Source: Stigmatella erecta | GTDB lineage: Bacteria > Myxococcota > Myxococcia > Myxococcales > Myxococcaceae | Reading direction: 5' to 3' | Assembly: GCF_900111745.1 (NCBI RefSeq) | Contig: NZ_FOIJ01000001.1 | Location: 186,001-250,000 of the forward strand | DNA length: 64,000 nt | Shown: piece by piece, positions 25,746 through 33,066 of the stretch | Numbering within the stretch: the stretch's first letter is position 1 | How the letters are laid out: every line of letters starts with the position of its first letter | Position numbers and translations under genes: made by a program | Notes under the pieces: model-generated | What the model was told of the DNA's origin: nothing | Databases searched by the model: none | Seen by the model: the letters and a program-made list of their open reading frames with translations, nothing else

Positions 25746-26309
25746 ATGTCTGCCATCTTCCAGCTCACGCTGTCCCGCCCGTGGCCCTGGGCCATCCTGG
25801 GGCGTGGCTGCCGTGTCCTCTTCCCCTCCACCACGGATGGCCAGGGCCGCACCCATGCCGTGCGTCCCCCCTCCGCGGCGGTGGGCCAGTACCTGGCGCT
25901 TCACGCGGGCCGGGGGTGGGATGTCGAGGGGGCGGCCTTCATGGAGCGCCGGTTGGGCCTCTATGTCCCCAGCGACGATGGGCTCCCGGACGGTGCCGTC
26001 TTCGCGGTGGCGCGGCTGTCCCAGGTGTCCACCGTCTGCAACGACTCGCGCGCCTTTGGCCGGCCGCCCGAGCCGTGGTGGCGGGGCTCCATCGCCTGGT
26101 GGCTGGAGGAAGTGCTCGCCGTGGAGCCCCTGGAGTGCCCGGAGGTGTCCTTTCTCACCCCGCTGTCCCAGGACTTCCTTCCCGAGCTGAGGGAGCGCTT
26201 CTCCCTGGCCCGGGACGGCCTCTGGCGGCCCACCCAGGCACGGAAGCGGGAGGCAGGGGTGTCCCTGGCCTCCAGCAGCACCTCGGGGCAGTTCGGCCTC
26301 GGCCTGTAG
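25746..26309 (+). CDS. ASCH/PUA-like domain protein
   Basis: A 187-residue protein starting MSAIFQLTLSRPWPWAILGRGCRV. The pattern LxLxxPWxxAIxxGxK, then YLALHAGRGWD, resembles ASCH-type PUA-like proteins (LSLWQPWA..., AIHAGKRWD), a fold usually linked with RNA or modified bases. The middle (DGLPDGAVFAVARLSQV) fits the G-x-[IV]-[IV]-G strand of that fold. The Lys usual in this motif is replaced and the C-terminus is Ser-rich. I chose the ATG at 25746, at the start of the domain; in-frame GTG 25719 and ATG 25734 lie upstream. The family call rests on motifs and is moderate. Confidence 0.68.
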   Translation: MSAIFQLTLSRPWPWAILGRGCRVLFPSTTDGQGRTHAVRPPSAAVGQYLALHAGRGWDVEGAAFMERRLGLYVPSDDGLPDGAVFAVARLSQVSTVCNDSRAFGRPPEPWWRGSIAWWLEEVLAVEPLECPEVSFLTPLSQDFLPELRERFSLARDGLWRPTQARKREAGVSLASSSTSGQFGLGL

Positions 26310-26345
26310 GCCTCCTGACCCCGGGAAGGGGGCGGGAAGGACGGC

Positions 26346-28397
26346 TCAGGGGCCCACGCTGATGCCGTCCACCCAGGCCTTGGCGCGGCTGACGGTGGAG
26401 CTAAGGTCCTTGGCGGTGACGATGAACTTCAGCGTGACGGTCTTGTTCGCGTACGCGGACAGGTCCAGGTTGGCCCGCTGGGTCCAGGCGGATTCGGTGA
26501 CGGTGCCCAGGCCCTTGGTGACGGAGTCCACCACCGTGTCGGTGCCATCGTTGACGACGACCTGGAAGCTCACCGACGCGGAGGTGTTGGCGCCCGAGAG
26601 GTCCAGCTTGCGCCAGTAGGTCAGGCGCGGGCTGGCGGTGAGCTTCACGGTGACGCTGGCGGTCCGCGTGACGGTGTTGAAGGCGGGCACGGCCGCGCCG
26701 GCCAGGGACTTGCTGGAGGACGCGCCCGTCTGGTCGCTGGGATCCAGGGTCCACTCGCCCAGGTTCCAGCCTGGGTTGTCGGGGCCATTCTGGGAGAAGG
26801 TCTCCGTGAAGCGCTCGGCCGCCGCGTTCACCGTCACGCTCACGGAGGAGGACAGGGCGCTGTTGCCGGCGGCATCGAAGGCCCGGGCGGCGACGGTATG
26901 GGTCCCCGTGCTGACGGTGGCGGTGTTCCAGGGGAAGGTGTACGTGCTGCCCGACGGTGTGCCCTGTCCCACGACGGTGCCATCGACGAGGAAGTCCACG
27001 CGGCTCACGCCGATGTTGTCCGACGCGGTGGCCGTGAGGTTCACGGAGCCGAAGAGGGTAGCCCCCGAAGCAGGGGAGGTGAGGGCCACGGTGGGGGCGG
27101 TGGTGTCCGAGACACCGCCGGACACGGTGACGGAGATGGGGCTGGAGGCCGTGCTGTTGCCGGCGGCATCGAAGGCCCGGGCCACGAGCGCGTGCGTGCC
27201 ATTGGCCGCGGCGGCGCTGTTCCAGGTGGCCTCGTAAGGCGGCGTGGTGTCGGTGCCCACGGGCGTGCCGTCGACGAGGAATTGCACCTGGGCCACCCCC
27301 ACGTTGTCCGTGGCGCTGGCGGTGAGTCTCACCCCGCCGCTGACGCTGGCCCCATTGGCGGGCGCGGTGAGGCTCACGGTGGGCGCGACGGTGTCGGAGT
27401 TGTCGAGCCCGAAGAAGCGCGCCACGTACCAGGTGGAGCAAATGTTCGTGTCCAGCACGTAAGCGCCCGCGGTGCCGCAGGCGGCGGTGGTCCCGGGGAA
27501 CTTCACCGCCGGGTCGATGGCGGTGCCATGGCCCATGCCGGTGAGATCGTACGTCTCCACCAGGGCCGTGCCCGCGCTGTCCTTGTAGACCTTGTGGGGG
27601 TAGCCCTCCACGGTGTCACTGACGTCCGGCGTCTGGTCGATGCCGTGCACCGCGGTCCACTGCTCCATGCCCTCGTTCTGGTTGCTGTTCTTCACGGTGT
27701 AGTCGGACGTGCCGTGCCAGAAGGACATCTTGGGATAGGGGCCGCTGTAGCCCGAGTAGGCGCCGCGCACGAGGCTTGCCCACTGCGCGGGCGTCTTGTC
27801 CGAGCCGGGGCTCATGCACGAGAAGCCGCTGGTCATGCTGGTGGCGCACTTGTAGGGGATGCCCGCCATCACCGCGCCGCCCGCGAAGACGTCCGGGTAG
27901 ACCGCGGCCATGACATGCGTCATCGCGGCGCCGGCGGACAGGCCGGTGACGAAGACACGGCCGCCGTCGACGGAGTGGTCCGCCTTCATCTTGTCCACCA
28001 TCTGCTTGATGGACAGCGCCTCGCCCTGGCCCCGCGCCGTGTCTCCCGGCTCGAACCAATTGAAACAATTGGTTTGATTGTTGGAGCTCGATTGCTCGGG
28101 ATAGACGACGTAGAACTTGAGGTGCTCGGCCAGGGCATTCCACCCCGCCTGGGTGTAGGCACTGGCCGTCTGGGTGCAGCCGTGCATGGCCACCACGAGG
28201 GGGGCATTGGCGGGCATGTTGGCGGGCACGTGCTTCCACATCTTCAGGTTGCCCGGGTTGCTTCCAAAGCCCGTCACCTGGGTCAACGCGCTCGTCACTT
28301 CTCCCAGGGAAGGTGTTTCCTCCGAGGAGGAACTCCCTCCACATCCGAGCAGCGCCAGCACCGCGCCTACAGCTCCCACGAAACGTCGCTTCGACAT
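26346..28397 (-). CDS. PHB-depolymerase-family esterase lipoprotein with Ig-like repeats
   Basis: A 683-residue secreted lipoprotein (signal to C19, AVLALLGC). The catalytic domain is of the extracellular PHB depolymerase/feruloyl esterase type: oxyanion region VVAMHGCTQTASAY, nucleophile S154 in GLSAG, D232 in HGTSDYTV, H290 in GMGHG. Such enzymes cut polyesters or ester-linked plant polymers; the substrate here is not certain. Two near-identical Ig-like modules follow (about 338-425 and 430-525), each with VSLTAPANGASV or VALTSPASGATL and a VDGT/AFDAAGNS core. A C-terminal jelly-roll-like domain (about 530-683) may bind polymer. The gene is probably monocistronic; the upstream minus-strand MFS gene ends 33 bases before its start. 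Confidence 0.9.
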   Translation of the reverse strand: MSKRRFVGAVGAVLALLGCGGSSSSEETPSLGEVTSALTQVTGFGSNPGNLKMWKHVPANMPANAPLVVAMHGCTQTASAYTQAGWNALAEHLKFYVVYPEQSSSNNQTNCFNWFEPGDTARGQGEALSIKQMVDKMKADHSVDGGRVFVTGLSAGAAMTHVMAAVYPDVFAGGAVMAGIPYKCATSMTSGFSCMSPGSDKTPAQWASLVRGAYSGYSGPYPKMSFWHGTSDYTVKNSNQNEGMEQWTAVHGIDQTPDVSDTVEGYPHKVYKDSAGTALVETYDLTGMGHGTAIDPAVKFPGTTAACGTAGAYVLDTNICSTWYVARFFGLDNSDTVAPTVSLTAPANGASVSGGVRLTASATDNVGVAQVQFLVDGTPVGTDTTPPYEATWNSAAAANGTHALVARAFDAAGNSTASSPISVTVSGGVSDTTAPTVALTSPASGATLFGSVNLTATASDNIGVSRVDFLVDGTVVGQGTPSGSTYTFPWNTATVSTGTHTVAARAFDAAGNSALSSSVSVTVNAAAERFTETFSQNGPDNPGWNLGEWTLDPSDQTGASSSKSLAGAAVPAFNTVTRTASVTVKLTASPRLTYWRKLDLSGANTSASVSFQVVVNDGTDTVVDSVTKGLGTVTESAWTQRANLDLSAYANKTVTLKFIVTAKDLSSTVSRAKAWVDGISVGP

Positions 28398-28430
28398 GTG
28401 TCCTCCGGTGAATCCGGGAGCCTTTGTCTG

Positions 28431-29765
28431 TCACCCGTGTTTTTGGATCGAATCCGTCGTTTCGAGCGTCTCGCGGAAGGTCTCCGCGGACAGGTACACC
28501 GACACGATCGTGATGAGGGCAAGCCCCACCATGTAGAGCGACACGGACCAGGGCTCATTGCCGGTGGCCTGGAGCAGGGCGGTGGCCACCAGGGGGGAGA
28601 GCCCTCCCGCGAACACGGAGGCGAGCTGGTAGCCGAGAGAGGCGCCGCTGTAGCGCACGCGGGTGCCGAACAGCTCGGAGAAGAAGCTGGCCTGGGGCCC
28701 GTACATGGCGGCGTGGGCGACGATGCCCATGGAGATGGCCAGCCAGATGGCGCCCGTCTGCTTCGTGTCGATGAGCCAGAAGAAGGGGAAGGCCAGCAGC
28801 GCGCACCCCACGGCGCCCCCCAGGTACACCGGGCGGCGGCCGAGCACATCCGAGAGGGCGCCGAAGCTGGGAATGGCCACCAGGTGGACGCACGTGGCCA
28901 CGAGCACGGCCTGGAGCATGGCCGAGCGCTCCATGCCAATGCTGGTGCCGTAAGCGAGCACGAACGTGGTGACGATGTAGAAGAAGCCGTTCTCCGCGAA
29001 GCGGGCCCCCATGGCCAGGAGGATCTGCTTGGGGTAGGTGCGCAGCACTTCGATGACGGGCAGCCCCCGGGGCTCGGGGGACTTCTGCTGGTGGGCGGCG
29101 CGGAAGGCCGGGGACTCGGCGACGCCCAGGCGGATGAAGACGCCAATGCCGATGAGCAGCGCGCTGAAGAGGAAGGGCACGCGCCAGCCCCAGGACAGGA
29201 ACTGGTCCTCGGGCAGGCTGGAGAACAGCGAGAACACGGCGTTGGCGACGAGCAGGCCCGCGGGGGCGCCCATCTGCGGCCAGCTTCCGTAGAAACCCCG
29301 GCGGTGCGCGGGGGCGCTCTCCACCGCCATGAGCACCGCGCCGCCCCATTCTCCGCCCAGGCCGAAGCCCTGGAAGATGCGCAGGAGCACCAGGAGGATG
29401 GGCGCCCAGACGCCCACGCTCGCGTAGGTGGGCAACAGCCCGATGGCGAACGTCGCCACGCCCATGATGAGCAGCGTGGCGCTCAGCATGGACTTGCGCC
29501 CGAGCTTGTCGCCGAAGTGGCCGAAGATGATGCCCCCGAGCGGCCGCGCGATGAAGCCCACCGCGAAGGTGCCGAACGCGGCGAGCGTGCCCATCAGCGG
29601 ATTGAACGACGGAAAGAACAGGCGGTTGAAGACGAGCGCCGCCGCGGTTCCATACAGAAAGAAGTCGTACCACTCGACCGCCGTGCCGATGAAGCTGGCG
29701 GCGGCCACCTTCCAGATGGCGGTAGAGGGCTCGGGGGTGGGGGGCGAAGAAGCGGATTGCGTCAC
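28431..29765 (-). CDS. MFS transporter, metabolite:H+ symporter (MHS) family
   Basis: A 444-residue protein with twelve predicted membrane spans. The N-terminus (VAAASFIGTAVEWYDFFLYGTAAALVF) and GHFGDKLGRKSML between helices 2 and 3 are signatures of the MHS branch of the MFS (ProP, shikimate, citrate and related proton symporters). GLGGEWGGAVLMAVE is the conserved helix-5 region. The substrate cannot be told from sequence but is probably a small organic acid or betaine. The start is GTG at 29765, preceded by GAGGGAAC. It lies between the esterase lipoprotein and another MFS gene on the same strand, 85 bases downstream of the latter. Confidence 0.92.
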   Translation of the reverse strand: MTQSASSPPTPEPSTAIWKVAAASFIGTAVEWYDFFLYGTAAALVFNRLFFPSFNPLMGTLAAFGTFAVGFIARPLGGIIFGHFGDKLGRKSMLSATLLIMGVATFAIGLLPTYASVGVWAPILLVLLRIFQGFGLGGEWGGAVLMAVESAPAHRRGFYGSWPQMGAPAGLLVANAVFSLFSSLPEDQFLSWGWRVPFLFSALLIGIGVFIRLGVAESPAFRAAHQQKSPEPRGLPVIEVLRTYPKQILLAMGARFAENGFFYIVTTFVLAYGTSIGMERSAMLQAVLVATCVHLVAIPSFGALSDVLGRRPVYLGGAVGCALLAFPFFWLIDTKQTGAIWLAISMGIVAHAAMYGPQASFFSELFGTRVRYSGASLGYQLASVFAGGLSPLVATALLQATGNEPWSVSLYMVGLALITIVSVYLSAETFRETLETTDSIQKHG

Positions 29766-29850
29766 GTCGTGTTCCCTCGGCGCGGCCAGGCAGGCCCTGG
29801 AGACTTCTTAGTCGGCGCCGGGGGCCGCGTCTTGACGTATCTTGCGAGGA

Positions 29851-31110
29851 TTACTCCACGGCGAGCGCGGGACGGGGGCTGCGTCCGATGCGCAGGACCA
29901 GCAGCGAGGCGGCGATGCAGATGAAGCCGGCCACGACCCAGGCGGGGGTGTACGTCTCCAAGGCCGTGCGCACCACCCCCGCGCCCAGCGCACCGGCCCC
30001 CGCGCCCACCTGGTGGGCGGCGACCACCCAGCCGAACGCAATGGGCCCATCCGCGGCCCCCACGGTCTGCGTCGTGAGGCGGACCGTCGGAGGCACCGTG
30101 GCGATCCAGTCGAGCCCGTAGAAGATCGCGAACACGGGAAGGCCGAAGACCGAGAGCTCGAACGCGGAAGGCAGGTAGAGCAGCGCGAGCCCACGCAACC
30201 CGTAGTACCAGAAGAGCAGCCAGCGGTTGTCGAAGCGGTCCGACAACCAGCCGCTCGCGGTGGTCCCCAGCAGATCGCAGATGCCCATCAGCGCCAGGAG
30301 CCCCGCCGCCCGCACCTCGGGAATCCCATGGTCCAGACACGCGGGGACGAGGTGCGTTCCCACCAGCCCATTCGTCGTCGCCCCACAGATGAAGAAGCTC
30401 CCGGCCAGCAGCCAGAAGTCCCGGTGCCGGGACGCCCGCCCCAACGCGCCGATCGCATTCGCCAGGGGGTTGATGGGGGCCGCCACCTCGTCCTTGGTCC
30501 CGGGCGGCGCCCCATAGGGCCGCTCGCCAACATCCGAGGGCCGGTCGCGGACAATGAGCGCGACAAGAGGGATGACGAGCGCGACGGTGACGGCGACCCC
30601 CAGGGAGACGGTGCGCCAGCCATGGCGCTCGACCATCGCCGCGAGGATGGGCAGAAACACGAGCTGGCCCGTGGCCGTGCTGGCGGTGAGAATGCCCATG
30701 ACGAGGCCGCGCCGGGTGGCGAACCACCGGTGCACGACGGTTGCCCCGAGCACCATGGCGGTCGTGCCCGTGCCAAGCCCGACGAGCACTCCCCAGAAAG
30801 CGAAGAGCTGCCACGGAGTGCTCATGAGGTTCGTCAGCGCGACGCCCAGGGCGATGATGACCAGGGAGATGAGCATCGTGCGGCGAATGCCGAAGGCCTG
30901 CATGACCGCGGCGGCGAACGGGCCCACCAGCCCGTAGAGCACGAGGTTCACGGACACCGCTCCCGAGATGAGGGCGCGGCTCCACCCGAACTCCCGTTCC
31001 AGCGGGACGATGAAGACGCTGGGGGTTGCGCGCACGCCCGCGGCACAGAGCAGCACGACGAACACGGCGGCGGCGACCACCCACGCATAGTGAATCTTGC
31101 GGTTGCTCAC
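29851..31110 (-). CDS. MFS transporter, monocarboxylate/oxalate-formate antiporter-like
   Basis: A 419-residue twelve-span carrier. It starts IHYAWVVAAAVFVVLLCAAGVRATPSVFIVPLEREFGWSRALIS, typical of the OFA/monocarboxylate MFS subgroup (GWxRxxIS after helix 1). It continues with GLVGPFAAAVMQAFGIRRTML and HRWFATRRGLVMGILTAS. The ligand is unknown, but organic anions are usual for this subgroup. The start is GTG at 31110, with a perfect AAGGAGGT seven bases upstream. It is divergently oriented from a marR gene with a 122-base shared region containing an inverted repeat. Control by that MarR protein is therefore likely. Confidence 0.93.
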   Translation of the reverse strand: MSNRKIHYAWVVAAAVFVVLLCAAGVRATPSVFIVPLEREFGWSRALISGAVSVNLVLYGLVGPFAAAVMQAFGIRRTMLISLVIIALGVALTNLMSTPWQLFAFWGVLVGLGTGTTAMVLGATVVHRWFATRRGLVMGILTASTATGQLVFLPILAAMVERHGWRTVSLGVAVTVALVIPLVALIVRDRPSDVGERPYGAPPGTKDEVAAPINPLANAIGALGRASRHRDFWLLAGSFFICGATTNGLVGTHLVPACLDHGIPEVRAAGLLALMGICDLLGTTASGWLSDRFDNRWLLFWYYGLRGLALLYLPSAFELSVFGLPVFAIFYGLDWIATVPPTVRLTTQTVGAADGPIAFGWVVAAHQVGAGAGALGAGVVRTALETYTPAWVVAGFICIAASLLVLRIGRSPRPALAVE

Positions 31111-31192
31111 GGCAGGACCTCCTTGAAGCGGACAGCCAGGCGCGAGGGCAGGTTCCGGAGCAGCCCCGCGGTGGGAACGGTTACACTCGCAT

Positions 31193-31221
31193 GCGGAACG
31201 GTCATCCCGCCCACGTTCCGC
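31193..31221. promoter_or_regulatory. Operator-like inverted repeat upstream of marR
   Basis: GCGGAACG (31193-31200) and CGTTCCGC (31214-31221) are perfect 8-bp inverted arms with a 13-base spacer, ending 11 bases before the marR ATG. A further GGAACGG lies about 20 bases upstream (31174-31180). The position suits autoregulation and control of the divergent MFS gene. Protein binding is not shown. Confidence 0.5.
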
Positions 31222-31232
31222 CTGGATTGACG

Positions 31233-31697
31233 ATGTCTCAAGACGAAGACCTCTCTCGAACGCTGTGCAACTGCCTGGCCCTGCGCCAGGCGTCGCGCCA
31301 CGTCACCCAGATGTATGATCAGGCGCTCGCGCCCAGTGGCATCCGGACGACGCAGTACTCGATCCTTCAGCGTGTTCATCAGCACGGCCCCAGGACGGTG
31401 AACGAGCTGGCGGAACAGCTCGTCATGGATCCGTCGACCCTCACGCACAACCTCCGGCCGCTGCTGAAAGAGGGCCTCGTCGTTCTGGAGGTCGGCACGG
31501 ACCGGCGCCGGCGCGTCGTGGTGCTCACGCCGGAAGGGAAGGCCACGCATCGGCGTGCTCGCGCGCTCTGGTTGCAGGCCCAGGCCGATTTCGAGCGTGC
31601 CTTCGGAAGCGATGAGGCCGCTGCGTTGCGTGAGCTGATGTTCAAGGTGATTCGCTCGGGACTGCCGTCTGGGGAGGCTCCCCGGCGTAAGCCATGA
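31233..31697 (+). CDS. MarR-family transcriptional regulator
   Basis: A 154-residue winged-helix regulator. Landmarks are ALAPSGIRTTQYSILQRVHQHGPRTVNELAEQLVMDPSTLTHNLRPLLKEGLV (recognition helix region) and the wing VGTDRRRRVVVLTPEGKA. MarR proteins act as dimers on palindromic sites and usually release DNA on binding a phenolic or other small ligand. I chose ATG 31233 because it gives the family length; longer in-frame forms have no homologous N-terminus. The gene is divergent from an MFS carrier. Its last 56 bases overlap, in antisense, the end of the hydrolase gene, which itself has a striking palindrome in its promoter. Confidence 0.94.
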   Translation: MSQDEDLSRTLCNCLALRQASRHVTQMYDQALAPSGIRTTQYSILQRVHQHGPRTVNELAEQLVMDPSTLTHNLRPLLKEGLVVLEVGTDRRRRVVVLTPEGKATHRRARALWLQAQADFERAFGSDEAAALRELMFKVIRSGLPSGEAPRRKP

Positions 31698-32799
31698 AGG
31701 CCGCGACGTGCTCCGCCCATTGCTCCGGGTGGGCCTGGGTGAAGTGGCCGAAGGACGCTTCATGTCCCTGCTGAAGCACGAAACGTCCTCGCTTCACCCG
31801 CGGCATGAGCTGCTCCAGGGTGCCCAGCGAGACGGGGTTGAACTCGTCATCCGTGAAGTTGAGCGCGAACACCTTCGCCTTGATCGCACCGAGCGCGGGC
31901 TCCGGATCATAGTCCGCCGATGACTCGAGCGCGTACAGGATGTCATTCGCATCGAACCGGGCCGCTTGAGCGATGGCCTCCTGGACGAAGGCGTCGGCCG
32001 CGGGCACATCCGGGAGCGTGGCCTGGAGGTGAGGCACTCCATCGAGGAGCATGCGGAAGACCGGGAACGCTTCGAGCCAGCCCCGGGGCGGGTTCGTGTA
32101 CTCGCCGCCGCTCCACTCCGGATCATTCCGGATCTGATGGGAGACGAAGCGGCGCCAGAGCAGGTTGCGGCCCGAGATGCGCGCCGGGAGCGAGACGATC
32201 GGCATCACGGCCTGCACGCTGTCCGGATACAGCTCGCTCCAGAGCCAGGCGTTCATCCCGCCCATCGAGAGGCCCACGATCGCGTGGAGGCGGGGGATAC
32301 CGAGCGTCTCCGTGACGACGCGGTGCTGGAGTTCGACCATGTCCTGGTAGCCGTAAGCCGGGAACCGGGCCCGGAGACCGTCACTGGGCTTGCTGGAGCG
32401 CCCATGGCCAATGCTGTCAGGGAAGATGAGGAAATACTTCGCCGCGTCGAGCGGCTTGCCGGGGGCGAACAGCGCATCGGCGAAGGGCTTGCTTCGAAGT
32501 ACCTCGCCGCTCGAACCCGTCCAATGCAGGAGCAGCACCGCGTTCGTCACGGCGCCCGTTGCGTCCCGCCGAGGTGTCCCAGCCGTCGCGTAGTGGATGC
32601 GGACCTCCGGCAGCGTCGTCCCATCGCGGAACCGGTGGTTCGCGAACGTCGCATCCGCTGAGTGCACCGCCAACGCGGAGGCCGCGCTGAACGGCGCTGC
32701 CGTCGAGATGCCAGCCGTGGGCGCTGCGAGGGGCGGCCGTGTGGAGGCACACCCCATCATCAGCAGGCTGGCGCCCAGGCACAGGGCCCGGCGCTGCAT
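31642..32799 (-). CDS. MetX-like alpha/beta-hydrolase lipoprotein
   Basis: A 385-residue exported protein. The lipoprotein signal is MQRRALCLGASLLMMGCAS. The body belongs to the homoserine O-acetyltransferase-like branch of alpha/beta hydrolases: LPEVRIHYATAGT, VLLLHWTGSSGE, FPDSIGHGRSSKPSDGLRARFPAYGYQDMV, nucleophile elbow GLSMGGMNAWLW, acid in NFTDDEFNP, His in GHEASFGHF. Cytoplasmic MetX makes methionine precursor, but an exported lipoprotein form is more likely an esterase or acyltransferase of unknown substrate. Start ATG 32799 was chosen for the signal peptide. ATG 32829 would be nearly leaderless from the promoter seen at 32837-32864. The 3' end overlaps marR by 56 bases, antisense. 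Confidence 0.88.
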   Translation of the reverse strand: MQRRALCLGASLLMMGCASTRPPLAAPTAGISTAAPFSAASALAVHSADATFANHRFRDGTTLPEVRIHYATAGTPRRDATGAVTNAVLLLHWTGSSGEVLRSKPFADALFAPGKPLDAAKYFLIFPDSIGHGRSSKPSDGLRARFPAYGYQDMVELQHRVVTETLGIPRLHAIVGLSMGGMNAWLWSELYPDSVQAVMPIVSLPARISGRNLLWRRFVSHQIRNDPEWSGGEYTNPPRGWLEAFPVFRMLLDGVPHLQATLPDVPAADAFVQEAIAQAARFDANDILYALESSADYDPEPALGAIKAKVFALNFTDDEFNPVSLGTLEQLMPRVKRGRFVLQQGHEASFGHFTQAHPEQWAEHVAAFMAYAGEPPQTAVPSESP

Positions 32800-32836
32800 C
32801 AGAAAGTTCCAGGGAGCGGTGATGGGCATGTCCGCC

Positions 32837-32864
32837 AACATACCTGCATATGCAGGTAATTCAA
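32837..32864 (-). promoter_or_regulatory. Promoter with an 18-bp perfect palindrome in its spacer
   Basis: On the minus strand a -35 of TTGAAT (32864-32859) and a -10 of TATGTT (32842-32837) are separated by 16 bases. That spacer is almost wholly the perfect palindrome TACCTGCATATGCAGGTA (32841-32858). A dimeric repressor bound there would block RNA polymerase. The neighbouring MarR protein is the obvious candidate. The promoter boxes are each 4/6 matches; the palindrome is exact. Confidence 0.65.
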
Positions 32865-33066
32865 GGCGGCGACCGGGGCCGAAGCCCGATGACGCGACGC
32901 GTTGGGCGGTCCATGACGCGACAGGGCATTCTGAAAAGCGGGCGAAAAGTGTCTGGGCCGTGAAAATGCTTTAACCCGAAAGATGGGAAGCCCGCCTCTC
33001 TACCCCGGCTTCACCCCCCATGGGCGCAATGACTCACGTCGCCCCATGTCTGACCAAGGCGGACTC

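Noticed and set aside
32841-32858. 18-bp palindrome considered as a terminator
   Set aside because: It has no loop and no T-tract, and it lies inside promoter boxes upstream of a gene. An operator is the better reading.
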